Source of the DNA: Formivibrio citricus
GTDB taxonomy: Bacteria; Pseudomonadota; Gammaproteobacteria; Burkholderiales; Chitinibacteraceae
Assembly: GCF_900115065.1 (NCBI RefSeq)
Contig: NZ_FOVE01000003.1
Location: 124,001 to 188,000, forward strand
Direction: 5' to 3'
Length of the DNA: 64,000 nt
Of the stretch, positions 38,541-47,158 are shown one piece after another (within the stretch, counting starts at the first letter, position 1; each line of letters opens with the position of its first letter). The notes below the pieces were generated by a model. That model was given only the letters and a program-made list of their open reading frames with translations. It was not told where the DNA came from and searched no databases. The translations under genes and the position numbers were made by a program.

Positions 38541-38852
38541 TAATACCGTTCACTTAAGGATTTTTATGCGCCTGCGGCGCAGGGTTTACAGCCGGTTCCG
38601 CCCGGCATACGGGAAAGGGATTTGTCTCGCCAAATCCCCTTCACCCCTAGGCGAGCCCACTCCGGCGTCCCTGCGGGGTTCCCTGCGATGCTCGCAAGAC
38701 GCGGCGGCTGCGCAACTCGGCCTGCGGCCTCAAACAGTGCTCGCCGAATTCCCGCACCTTGCTGTGCGTCTCGGCGCCGTCCAGGGCGGGGCGTGCTGCA
38801 TGCAGCGCTGATCAAGAAAAATGCCGCTCACTTGGCTTAGTGAACGGCATTA
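38541..38852. mobile_element. IS4-like non-autonomous element (MITE), copy 1
   Basis: A 312-base element with terminal inverted repeats TAATACCGTTCACTTAA and TTAGTGAACGGCATTA. It is flanked by a near-perfect 13-base duplication (CGCCCAAAAAGCG at 38528-38540; CGCCAAAAAAGCG at 38853-38865). The ends resemble IS4 and the duplication length fits that family. It carries no transposase. The copy at 41615 is near-identical, in opposite orientation. Confidence 0.88.
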
Positions 38853-38904
38853 CGCCAAAAAAGCGAGGCTCTTTGTCCGGAACCCAAGTTCCACGAACTG
38901 CCAG

Positions 38905-39957
38905 TCATGCCACCGCGGGGATGAAATATTTTCTCCTGAACCAGAGTGCGACATGCACCAGGCCGATCATGACCGGCACTTCGACCAGCGGCCCGATCAC
39001 GGCCGCAAAAGCCGCCCCAGAGTTGATGCCGTAGACCGCCACGGCCACTGCAATGGCCAGCTCAAAATTATTGCTGGCCGCTGTAAACGAGAGCGTGGTG
39101 CTTTTCTGGTAATTGGCCCCCAGCCGCTTGCTCATGAAAAATGAAACCACGAACATGACCACGAAGTAGATCAGCAGCGGAATGGCGATACGCACCACAT
39201 CGAAGGGGATGCTGACGATCAGTTTGCCCTTCAGGCTGAACATGACCACGATGGTGAAAAGCAATGCAATCAGGGTAATGGGGCCGATCTTGGGCACGAA
39301 ACGGCTGTGATACCACTCCTTCGAGACAAAGCGCAGCATGATCACCCGCGTCAGCACCCCGGCAATGCAGGGAATCCCGAGATAGATGAAAACGCTTTCG
39401 GCAATCTGCCCGATGGAAATGTTGACCAGCGCGCCGGACAAGCCAAAGAACGGCGGCAACACGGTGATGAACAGCCACGCATACACGCTGAAAAACAGCA
39501 CCTGAAAAATGGAGTTGAAGGCCACCAGGCCGGCGGCATATTCGGTCGAGCCATCGGCGATCTCGTTCCAGACGATCACCATGGCGATGCAGCGCGCCAG
39601 GCCGATCATGATGAGGCCGACCATGTATTCAGGCTTGTCCTGCAGGAAAATCACCGCGAGCGCGAACATGAGCACAGGCCCGACCACCCAGTTCTGCACC
39701 AGCGACAGCCCCAGGATTTTTCGGTCGCGGAAGACGTCGGGCAATTCCTCGTAACGCACCTTGGCAAAGGGCGGGTACATCATCAGGATCAAGCCCGCCG
39801 CGATGGGGAGGTTGGTCGTTCCGACCTGGAAGCTATCGATGAAGTTCTCGATGCCCGGCACGAAAAAGCCCAGCCCGACGCCCAGCGCCATGGCGGCAAA
39901 AATCCAGAGGGTCAGATGCCGGTCCAGAAAAGAAAGTTTATTGATTACACCACTCAT
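38905..39957 (-). CDS. arsB: Arsenite efflux pump, ACR3 family
   Basis: Inner-membrane As(III) exporter, 350 aa with about ten hydrophobic segments. It starts with [20 protein letters not shown], the ACR3 entry. The conserved Cys is in [39 protein letters not shown] is the second signature block. It is the last gene of arsR-arsC-ACR3. The protein is not related to E. coli ArsB despite the shared symbol; acr3 is the alternative name. Confidence 0.95.
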   Translation of the reverse strand: MSGVINKLSFLDRHLTLWIFAAMALGVGLGFFVPGIENFIDSFQVGTTNLPIAAGLILMMYPPFAKVRYEELPDVFRDRKILGLSLVQNWVVGPVLMFALAVIFLQDKPEYMVGLIMIGLARCIAMVIVWNEIADGSTEYAAGLVAFNSIFQVLFFSVYAWLFITVLPPFFGLSGALVNISIGQIAESVFIYLGIPCIAGVLTRVIMLRFVSKEWYHSRFVPKIGPITLIALLFTIVVMFSLKGKLIVSIPFDVVRIAIPLLIYFVVMFVVSFFMSKRLGANYQKSTTLSFTAASNNFELAIAVAVAVYGINSGAAFAAVIGPLVEVPVMIGLVHVALWFRRKYFIPAVA

Positions 39958-39973
39958 TGATTCACTCTCCGGG

Positions 39974-40468
39974 TTAAGCCAGCGGCTTTTGGGCTATATC
40001 CTGCAAGCTAGCCTTGAGCGACAGACCTTCCAGTTTCTCGTCCGGCAGGCTCACCAGCCCCTCAATGCGCTGCTTGATCTGGTTGAATACCTTGAAAAAC
40101 GCCATGCGCTTTTCTTCATCGGTTTCGCCGACCGGATCGTCATAGCTCCAGTGCGCAGTCGCGGGGTGCCCGGGCCAGATCGGGCAGACTTCCTTGGCGG
40201 CATTGCCGCAGACCGTAATCACCACGTCCATGACCGGCGCGCCCGGCTCTTCGAACACGTTCCACGATTTCGAATACATGCCGCTCGTGTCGTAACCGGC
40301 TTTCTCCAGCAATTCCAGCGCCAGCGGGTTAGGCCTGGCCGCCGGCTTGCTGCCTGCGCTGTAGGCCTTGAAACGCCCCTGCCCCAGCAGGTTCAGCAGC
40401 CCTTCGGACATGATGCTGCGCCCGGAGTTGCCGGTACAAAGAAAAAGCACATTGAAGGTTTTGCTCAT
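39974..40468 (-). CDS. arsC: Arsenate reductase, low-molecular-weight phosphatase type
   Basis: Reduces arsenate to arsenite for export. 164 aa from ATG 40468, with GGAG seven bases upstream. The phosphatase-like loop CTGNSGRS (residues 11-18) is near the N-terminus. A further Cys in [15 protein letters not shown] could act in the thiol cascade. It lies 17 bases before the ACR3 gene and 69 bases after arsR, a complete three-gene arsenate resistance set. Confidence 0.94.
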   Translation of the reverse strand: MSKTFNVLFLCTGNSGRSIMSEGLLNLLGQGRFKAYSAGSKPAARPNPLALELLEKAGYDTSGMYSKSWNVFEEPGAPVMDVVITVCGNAAKEVCPIWPGHPATAHWSYDDPVGETDEEKRMAFFKVFNQIKQRIEGLVSLPDEKLEGLSLKASLQDIAQKPLA

Positions 40469-40536
40469 GATGTTCTCCATGTGGGATGCAAGACAGGAAC
40501 ACTCTGCCCCGCACTTGTGTCATGCGTGTGAAACAG

Positions 40537-40869
40537 TCAGCAACCGCCTTCCTTGCACTCAGAGCTGGCAGGCAAACCACATTCCCGGCCACCGCAACAG
40601 TCGTGTGCCAAGAAAGCCAGCAACTCGCCCATCGCTTCGAAGCGCGCCGAGTAGAAGATGAAGCGCCCTTCCTGCCGGGCCTTGATCAGGCCAGCATGCG
40701 CCAGTTCCTTGAGGTGGAAGGACAGCGTGGCCGGCGGAATCGCCAGCGCCTCGCCAATCTTGCAGGCGTTCAAACCCTGTGGCCCCAGCACCACCAGATG
40801 GCGAAATATGGCCAAACGTGTTTCCTGCGCCAGCGCGGCAAGCAATGTGACAGCGGTTTTTGTTTCCAT
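40537..40869 (-). CDS. arsR: Arsenical-responsive repressor ArsR, C-terminal Cys type
   Basis: A 110-aa ArsR/SmtB repressor. The winged helix reads ALAIPPATLSFHLKELAHAGL. It lacks the CVC motif of the first ArsR; instead the C-terminus is Cys-rich (HDCCGGRECG, then SECKEGGC), similar to the Acidithiobacillus-type sensor site. Start METKTAV at 40869 sits right against a perfect operator palindrome. It controls arsC and ACR3. Confidence 0.92.
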   Translation of the reverse strand: METKTAVTLLAALAQETRLAIFRHLVVLGPQGLNACKIGEALAIPPATLSFHLKELAHAGLIKARQEGRFIFYSARFEAMGELLAFLAHDCCGGRECGLPASSECKEGGC

Positions 40870-40891
40870 ATTTCCAGAATAATGGAAATAT
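40868..40891. promoter_or_regulatory. Perfect ArsR-type operator
   Basis: ATATTTCCA (40868-40876), six bases, then TGGAAATAT (40883-40891): a perfect nine-base inverted repeat. It overlaps the start codon and ribosome site of the second arsR. Confidence 0.75.
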
Positions 40892-41016
40892 TGTTTGTGA
40901 TGCAAGCTGCGCGTGCAAATTACCGGCCACCTCCGGCCATCGCCGTTCGGCGTATGTTTTTGATCCGTATGGATTTAGTTGTTTAAAATGAAAATGTGTG
41001 CGGAGGATGTTCCAGC

Positions 41017-41592
41017 ATGGACGGCATCTCTTCATCCCCTTCTTTTGGCCCCACTCAAACGGCGCAAAGTTTTGGCCAAGAGAAAGTGCGCACGCAAAAA
41101 AACGCCCCTGACTCTGAGACAACAGCCTCCGTCGAAGACACCTCAAGCGTCGCCGCCCGCAAACCCAACGGCGAAGCACTCAACTCCGAAGAACTGGCCG
41201 CCATCCGCGAACTGAAAAACCGCGACAAAACCGTGCGCCAGCATGAAGCCGCGCATCTGGCTGCCGCCGGCGGGCTGGCGATGAGCGCGGCCAGCTATTC
41301 AATGCAGACAGGCCCGGACGGCAAGCGTTATGCGATTGGCGGCGAGGTACAGATCGACATCACTCCCGGCCAGACACCGGAAGAGACCGTGCGCAAGGCA
41401 CGCATCATCCAGGCCGCCGCATTGGCTCCTGCCGAGCCTTCTGCGCAGGATCGCAGCATAGCAGCACGCGCTAAAGCCATGGAGATGCAGGCAGAAGCCG
41501 AAATCGCGCAGCGCAGCATGCAGGAACAACGCGTGGCAAGCCGCTACCGCGTCGATTCGCTGCCGCAAAAAACGCTAGAAATTGAGGCTTGA
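41017..41592 (+). CDS. Putative metalloprotease of the SprA-related family
   Basis: A 191-aa protein, mostly hydrophilic and helical. The zinc-protease-like motif HEAAH lies in VRQHEAAHLAAAGGLAMSAA (about residues 77-90). IGGEVQIDITPGQTPEETVRKA and the Ala/Gln-rich C-terminal helix match the family named for CJM1_0395, whose role is not known. A GGAGG site supports the start at 41017. It is divergent from arsR2 and lies between the two IS4-like elements, but is unlikely to be an arsenic gene. Confidence 0.8.
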   Translation: MDGISSSPSFGPTQTAQSFGQEKVRTQKNAPDSETTASVEDTSSVAARKPNGEALNSEELAAIRELKNRDKTVRQHEAAHLAAAGGLAMSAASYSMQTGPDGKRYAIGGEVQIDITPGQTPEETVRKARIIQAAALAPAEPSAQDRSIAARAKAMEMQAEAEIAQRSMQEQRVASRYRVDSLPQKTLEIEA

Positions 41593-41614
41593 AGCAGCCC
41601 CCCCTCGGAATCCG

Positions 41615-41928
41615 TAATGCCGTTCACTTAATGAAAAGTGAGCGGCATTTTTCTTGATCAGCGCTGCATGCAGCACGCCCCGCCCTGGACGGCGCCGAGA
41701 AGCACAGCAAGGCGCGGGAATTCGGCGAGCACTGTTTGAGGCCTCAGGCCGAGTTGCGCAGCCGCCGCGTCTTGCGAGCATCGCAGGGAACCCCGCAGGG
41801 GCGCCGGAGTGGGCTCGCCTAGGGGTGAAGGGGATTTGGCGAGACAAATCCCTTTCCCGTCTGCCGGGCGGAACCGGCTGTAAACCCTGCGCCGCAGGCG
41901 CATAAAAATCCTTAAGTGAATGGCATTA
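41615..41928. mobile_element. IS4-like non-autonomous element (MITE), copy 2
   Basis: A 314-base element with ends TAATGCCGTTCACTTAA and TTAAGTGAATGGCATTA. It is flanked by a 12-base duplication with one mismatch (CCTCGGAATCCG at 41603-41614; CCCCGGAATCCG at 41929-41940). It is inverted relative to the copy at 38541. Its left end can fold as GCCGTTCACTT... / AAGTGAGCGGC followed by ATTTTT, a terminator-like shape. Confidence 0.9.
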
Positions 41929-41945
41929 CCCCGGAATCCGGGCTT

Positions 41946-42647
41946 TCAGAACCGGCACCAAAGCGCCAACCCCAGCGGCAACGCCACCGAAGTAAAAACG
42001 GCATTCATACCCATCGCCAGACCGGAAAAGGCACCAGCTTCGGCGGATATCTGGAACGCGTAGGCCGTGCCGGCGCCATGCGAGGAGAGGCCCAGCGCAA
42101 AACCTGTCACGGCATCGTCCTTGATCTTGAACGGCTCAAGAACATACCGAACCATCATGGCCCCCAGCACGCCCGTCACCACAACGGCGACCGCCGCCAC
42201 CGAGGCATTGCCGCCCAGCTTTTCAGCCAGCGCCATGGCAATCGGCGTTGTGACGGATTTCGGGGCAAAACTCAACAGCACCGCAGGAGAAAGACCAAAC
42301 AGCTTGCCAATCAGCAGGGCCGAAACGATGCCGGTCAAACCGCCCACCGACAACGCGATCAAAAGCGGCCAGAGCATCTGCCGCACCCGCGCCAGATTGG
42401 AATAAAGCGGGATGGCGAGCGCCACGGTAGCCGGCCCAAGGAGGAAGTGGATGAAACGCGCCCCTTCAAAATACTGGGAGTAGGAAATCCCCCACCATTT
42501 CAGCAAGGGAATCAACAAGGCCGCCGAGACAAAGACGGGATGCACCAAGGGCATGCAACCCAGCCTGCGAAATACCCAGTCGCCGACCAGGTAGGCAGCG
42601 ATTGTCAGGGTCAACCAAAGTACGGGATGGGAAACCAGTGCCTGCAT
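41946..42647 (-). CDS. lrgB: LrgB-family membrane protein
   Basis: Antiholin-like or glycolate/lactate-class transporter partner of LrgA. 233 aa from ATG 42647, eight or so hydrophobic segments. Family blocks are FLLGPATVALAIPLY, LSFAPKSVTTPIAMALAE and GLSSHGAGTAYAF. The ATG shares a base with the lrgA stop (TGATG), so it is translationally coupled. Role in murein turnover or organic acid transport is debated for this family. Confidence 0.92.
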   Translation of the reverse strand: MQALVSHPVLWLTLTIAAYLVGDWVFRRLGCMPLVHPVFVSAALLIPLLKWWGISYSQYFEGARFIHFLLGPATVALAIPLYSNLARVRQMLWPLLIALSVGGLTGIVSALLIGKLFGLSPAVLLSFAPKSVTTPIAMALAEKLGGNASVAAVAVVVTGVLGAMMVRYVLEPFKIKDDAVTGFALGLSSHGAGTAYAFQISAEAGAFSGLAMGMNAVFTSVALPLGLALWCRF

Positions 42648-42997
42648 CAGCTTTCTGCCTTTCTGCGCGCCAGCAGCCATTTGAGCGTGACCGCCGTCAC
42701 CGCCATGGTCACAGCGGTGGACAACACCAGTACAGCCAGCATGCCCAAGCCTTCTTCGGCAAACAGGCGTCCGTGTTCCATCAGCCCGACACCAGCCGGA
42801 ACGAACAGCAGCGCCAGATGCGAAAGCAGCACACCGCCAACCTCGGCAGTTGGCTTGCCCACGCCGCGGCGGCCCAAGGCAACCGCCAGCAGAATCAGCA
42901 TTCCGGCCACGCTACCCGGCAGGGACAGGGCCAGCAGGTTGACCAGCACTTCGCCTGCCAGCCAGCAGGCCATCAAGACAATGAATCCTTGCAGCAT
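42647..42997 (-). CDS. lrgA: LrgA/CidA-family membrane protein
   Basis: A 116-aa holin-like protein with four hydrophobic segments. LPGSVAGMLILL and LLSHLALLFVPAGVGLMEH are the typical LrgA motifs. Its start shares base 42997 with the murI stop, so murI-lrgA-lrgB form one unit. The coupling of glutamate racemase with a murein-hydrolase regulator pair is suggestive but not proof of a cell-wall function. Confidence 0.92.
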   Translation of the reverse strand: MLQGFIVLMACWLAGEVLVNLLALSLPGSVAGMLILLAVALGRRGVGKPTAEVGGVLLSHLALLFVPAGVGLMEHGRLFAEEGLGMLAVLVLSTAVTMAVTAVTLKWLLARRKAES

Positions 42998-43806
42998 CAG
43001 AGCGACACTCGTTCCAGATGGTTGAGACTGCGCCCGAGGAACCGCTCGCCAACCGCCTGGAAGCGTACCGGCAAATCGGTCACGTAATAGCGATAATCCG
43101 GAACGGAATGCGCCGGATTGGAAAGTCCCTGTTTTTTCAAAAGTTCTGCCGTCTGATCTGCAATCGACAACGCCGAATCCACGAGCTGCATGCGGTTACC
43201 GACCACATCGAGCAACAGCGGTTTGATCAGGGGATAGTGGGTACAGCCCAGCACCAGCGTATCGATGCTCTCCACGAACACCGGTTTGAGATATTCCTGC
43301 GCGGTCAGGCGCGTCACCGGATGATCCAGCCACCCCTCTTCCACCAACGGAACGAACAGGGGGCATGCCTGGGAATACACGCGAAACGACGGGTCAAGCT
43401 GATGGATGGCGCGGGCATACGCATTGGAATTGATGGTGGCCGGCGTGCCGATCACGCCGATTCCGCCCGACCGTGTAACCGAGGTAGCATGCTTCGCCCC
43501 GGCCTCAATCACGTCCAGCACCGGCACGGGCGAGGCCGCGCGCACCTTGTCCGCCGCGACGGCCGCCATGGTATTGCAAGCAATGATGAGCATCTTTACC
43601 TGCTGCTTGAGCAGAAAATCGGCAATTTGTTGGGTAAAGTGCTCAATGGTGGCAACCGATTTAACGCCGTAAGGAACGCGTGCCGTATCGCCGAAATAAA
43701 TGATATTCTCGAAAGGCAGGCGGTCCATCAAGGCACGGACGACTGTCAAACCGCCAACGCCGGAATCAAAAACACCAATCGGATGTGAAGGTTGCGATGC
43801 TTGCAT
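42997..43806 (-). CDS. murI: Glutamate racemase
   Basis: Makes D-glutamate for peptidoglycan. 269 aa. FDSGVGGLTVVRAL is at the N-terminus. The two catalytic cysteines are in IIACNTMAA and LVLGCTHYPLI; YFGDTARVPYG is also typical. It is first in murI-lrgA-lrgB and divergent from the HD-GYP gene, with a 155-base promoter region. Confidence 0.96.
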   Translation of the reverse strand: MQASQPSHPIGVFDSGVGGLTVVRALMDRLPFENIIYFGDTARVPYGVKSVATIEHFTQQIADFLLKQQVKMLIIACNTMAAVAADKVRAASPVPVLDVIEAGAKHATSVTRSGGIGVIGTPATINSNAYARAIHQLDPSFRVYSQACPLFVPLVEEGWLDHPVTRLTAQEYLKPVFVESIDTLVLGCTHYPLIKPLLLDVVGNRMQLVDSALSIADQTAELLKKQGLSNPAHSVPDYRYYVTDLPVRFQAVGERFLGRSLNHLERVSL

Positions 43807-43961
43807 GAGGGCTCCGGAAGAAGTGGCTATTCTATCCAGCCCGGCTCGCCCCTGCGAGCGTAACTGTTACCACGATCCGTCTGGCATACTGCACGGCATT
43901 TTTCTTTTGGAAGTTTGTTTTCGCATACTACGATCAGAAAGCGGAAACCCGAGATTCGTTC

Positions 43962-45257
43962 ATGCCCAACCAAGACGAAAACAGCCATTACATCACCCCG
44001 GAGCAACTATGCATCGGGTTATACGTCCACCTGGATCTTTCCTGGATGGATCACCCCTTCACGTTCAGCAGTTTCAAGATCAAGAACCAGGAACAGATCG
44101 AAACCATCCGCCGGCTCGGACTGGAAAAAATCCGCTATTCCCCGGCGCGGAGCGACAGCGCCCCCCAGCCTCGCCACAGCCAGTTACAAGTCGGCAATAT
44201 CCAGTCAGAGCCAGAACCCGAACCTGAACCCGAAGTCAGTGCGCAAGACATGGCGCACCTCGAAGCCAAGCGCCAACGCATTGCGCGGCTCAATGCCCGA
44301 CGCGCAGCCATTGACTCCTGCGAAAAAGACTTCCTTTCCGCCGCGCAGGTTGCCAAGGGATTGGACCGCGCCATCTTTTCGCGCCCAAGGGAGGCCGCAG
44401 AAGCCGGCGCGCGCATGGTGGAACGCATGGTCGATTCACTGATGACCGACAAGGACATCGCCATCCACCTGATGAACGACCGTGCCGGCGGCGAAGAAGT
44501 TTATTACCACTCGCTCAACGTGGCCGTGCTGGCACTGATGCTGGCCAAGGAACTGGGACTTTCCGCCGAAGAGATACGCATGCTGGGCACAGCGGCGCTG
44601 TTCCACGACGTGGGCAAAGCGGAGATTCCCGACCGCATTCTGCTCAAGACCGAGGCGCTCAACCGCGCCGAGCAAACACTTTACGAACAGCATTGCCAAT
44701 GGAGTGTCGATGCCGCCCGCAAGGCGGGCCTGTCCGCCGACATCCAGGCCATCATCGGGCAGCACCACGAGTTTTGCGACGGCAGCGGTTACCCAAGCAA
44801 ACTGAAGCTGCAAGCCATCCATCCGCTCGCGCGCATCCTCGCATTGGTCAACCATTTCGATACGCTTTGCAACCGCGCCATTCCGGCAGATTCACACACG
44901 CCGCACGAGGCGCTGGCGCTGATTTTTGCCCAGCAGCGCAGCAAATTCGATCCGTTGCCCCTGAACACGTTCATCCGCTGCATGGGTGTTTACCCTCCCG
45001 GTTCGATCGTCATGCTCTCAAACGAAACCTACGGGATCGTAGTCTCGGTCAACTCCAGCCGCCCGCTCAAACCCCAGGTGCTTGTGCACGTGCCCGGCGG
45101 TCGCCCCGAGGATGCACCGATCATCGACCTGGAAGAAGAAACCGACCTCAACATCAGCAAATCGCTGAAGGCCGCGCAATTGCCGCGAGAAGCGATGGAA
45201 TCGCTCAGCCCGCGCAAGCGCCTGACTTACTTTTTCGCCCCCAAGGATAACGATTGA
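43962..45257 (+). CDS. DUF3391 plus HD-GYP cyclic-di-GMP phosphodiesterase
   Basis: A 431-aa cytoplasmic protein. Residues 10-75 form a DUF3391 domain (ITPEQLCIGLYVHLDLSWMD). A Pro-Glu repeat (EPEPEPEPE, about 83-93) links to the HD-GYP domain (about 160-340). The metal motif is FHDVGKAEIPD, the second His pair QHHEFCDGSGYPSKL with the GYP. This hydrolyses c-di-GMP to lower biofilm signalling. Its stop overlaps the TTG start of the histidine kinase, so both are made together. Confidence 0.94.
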   Translation: MPNQDENSHYITPEQLCIGLYVHLDLSWMDHPFTFSSFKIKNQEQIETIRRLGLEKIRYSPARSDSAPQPRHSQLQVGNIQSEPEPEPEPEVSAQDMAHLEAKRQRIARLNARRAAIDSCEKDFLSAAQVAKGLDRAIFSRPREAAEAGARMVERMVDSLMTDKDIAIHLMNDRAGGEEVYYHSLNVAVLALMLAKELGLSAEEIRMLGTAALFHDVGKAEIPDRILLKTEALNRAEQTLYEQHCQWSVDAARKAGLSADIQAIIGQHHEFCDGSGYPSKLKLQAIHPLARILALVNHFDTLCNRAIPADSHTPHEALALIFAQQRSKFDPLPLNTFIRCMGVYPPGSIVMLSNETYGIVVSVNSSRPLKPQVLVHVPGGRPEDAPIIDLEEETDLNISKSLKAAQLPREAMESLSPRKRLTYFFAPKDND

Positions 45258-47158
45258 ACCCGCTCGCCGAACTCCTGCTCAACGCCTGCGCCGAAACCGT
45301 CATAGCGGTCGACGCAGAAACGCTGACCATCGTTTCCGCCAACAAACAAGTTGAAAACATGCTCGGTTATGCCGTCAACGATTTGATCGGGCGGCCAATC
45401 GCCGATATCGAAGTCGGCTTGCAGGACATGTTTTTCTGGGAAGAGGTCAAAAACGGAACCCGCCAGGAGCGCCACGCGGTCGAAGGCGAATACCGGCACC
45501 GCTCCGGCAACCTGATTGCCGTACAGAAAACCGTTCGATTGGTGGACATGCAGGGCAAACAGGTCTTCGTGCTCTCAGTGCATGACATCACCGCAACGAA
45601 GCAAATGGAAGACGAGACTGCCCGCACCGCCTCGCTACTGGCCGCCACACTGGAATCCACGATGGACGGCATTCTGGTCACCGGGCTATCGGGAGGCGTA
45701 CGTCATTTCAACCACCGTTTCGCCGAAATGTGGCGGCTGCCCATGGCGCTGTTCGGGGAAGAGGACGAACCGCGCGTCCTCAAGCACCTGCTGCACCAGC
45801 TTGCCGATCCGACCCATTTTCGCGAGTGGTTCGAGAACATGCTCTCCCGCCCGCAGGCCGAAGGCAGCATCGAATGCCGCCTGCTCGACGGCCGGGTATA
45901 CAGCCTCTCGTCAAAGCCGCAACGCCTGCGCGAACGCCCCATCGGCCGCGTTTTCAGCTTCCACGACATTACCTCGCTCAAGGCCACCGAAGCCCAGCTC
46001 ATCGCTGCGCGCGACGCAGCCCAGGCAGCGAGCCGGGCCAAGTCCGAGTTCCTTTCGCACATGAGCCACGAACTGCGCACGCCGCTCAATGCCATCCTGG
46101 GATTCGGCAAGGTGCTGGAAGACGAGCTTGAAGGCCCGCCCCACACCATCGCCGAACATATAGGCAAAGCCGGCAAGCATTTGCTCGACCTGATCAACGA
46201 GGTTCTCGATCTCGCCAGCATCGAAGCCGGAAAAATGCGCATCCAGCCCACGGCGGTCGACCTGGCCAGTCTGATCGAAGACTGCGCCTCTCTCGTCGAA
46301 CCACTCGCTCGCAGCCGGCAAATTTCGCTGCACGTCACTCCGCTGGAGCACAATCGCTTCCTGGTGCGCGCCGATGCGCGCCGCCTCAAGCAGATGGCAC
46401 TCAACCTGCTCTCCAACGCGATCAAGTACAACCGCGACAACGGCCGTGTCGACATCACCGTAACGGCGCAAGGAGACAACAACTGGCGACTCAACGTCAT
46501 TGACACCGGCATCGGCATCGACGAAAGCGATCTCTCGCGTCTTTTCCTGCCGTTCAACCGCTTCGGCGAACGGCAACTGGAAGCGGAAGGCGCGGGAATC
46601 GGGCTCGCCTTCACCCGCAAGCTGGCACGGCTGATGGATGGCAATGTCGGCGTGGAAAGCCAAGTCGGGATCGGAAGCCGTTTCTGGATCGACCTGCCCT
46701 GCGCGCAGTTTGAACACGCCGCCGAGCCTGTCATGCAGAAAACGCCTCTCCTTGCAGGCGCGGTTTCGCCAGGCAAATCGGCCACCCTGCTCTACATCGA
46801 AGACGACCCGCTGTCGCAGAAACTGCTATCCACAGTGCTTTCGCGCAAACGGCCGTTCTACCGCATCCTGACCGCCGACAGCGGCAATGATGGCGTTGCG
46901 CTGGCGCGGGAAACCAGGCCGGATGTGATCCTGCTCGACCAGCAACTTCCGGACGGGATGGGGGCCGACTTCTTCCAGGCATTGAAAAACCAGCCTGAAA
47001 CACAAAACACGCCCGTCATCGCCCTGTCCGGCAACGCGCAGCCGGAAGAAGTCCGTACGGTGCTGGAAAGCGGTTATGTCGCCTACCTGGTCAAGCCGCT
47101 GCAAATCGATACGGCACTGACAGCGATCGACAACGCGATTCCGGAAAAAAAGTCATAG
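45254..47158 (+). CDS. Hybrid sensor histidine kinase/response regulator (PAS-PAS-HisKA-HATPase-REC)
   Basis: 634 aa from a TTG start (TTGA overlap with the upstream stop). Two PAS folds (about 1-110 and 125-235) precede the HisKA box HMSHELRTPLNAILG with phospho-acceptor His272. ATP-binding blocks NLLSNAIKYN, DTGIGID and GAGIGLAFTRKL follow. A C-terminal receiver has phospho-acceptor Asp562 in LLDQQLPDG and a KPL Lys. No membrane segment is seen, so it is a soluble sensor. With the HD-GYP protein it likely forms a two-component c-di-GMP control unit. Confidence 0.93.
   Translation: MNPLAELLLNACAETVIAVDAETLTIVSANKQVENMLGYAVNDLIGRPIADIEVGLQDMFFWEEVKNGTRQERHAVEGEYRHRSGNLIAVQKTVRLVDMQGKQVFVLSVHDITATKQMEDETARTASLLAATLESTMDGILVTGLSGGVRHFNHRFAEMWRLPMALFGEEDEPRVLKHLLHQLADPTHFREWFENMLSRPQAEGSIECRLLDGRVYSLSSKPQRLRERPIGRVFSFHDITSLKATEAQLIAARDAAQAASRAKSEFLSHMSHELRTPLNAILGFGKVLEDELEGPPHTIAEHIGKAGKHLLDLINEVLDLASIEAGKMRIQPTAVDLASLIEDCASLVEPLARSRQISLHVTPLEHNRFLVRADARRLKQMALNLLSNAIKYNRDNGRVDITVTAQGDNNWRLNVIDTGIGIDESDLSRLFLPFNRFGERQLEAEGAGIGLAFTRKLARLMDGNVGVESQVGIGSRFWIDLPCAQFEHAAEPVMQKTPLLAGAVSPGKSATLLYIEDDPLSQKLLSTVLSRKRPFYRILTADSGNDGVALARETRPDVILLDQQLPDGMGADFFQALKNQPETQNTPVIALSGNAQPEEVRTVLESGYVAYLVKPLQIDTALTAIDNAIPEKKS

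Noticed and set aside
38564-38815. Independent gene inside the first MITE
   Set aside because: Kept in both copies but without ribosome site or family; best treated as part of the element.
38528-41940. A composite transposon carrying the arsenic genes between two inverted elements
   Set aside because: Each element has its own flanking duplication. A composite move would leave one duplication at the outer ends only.
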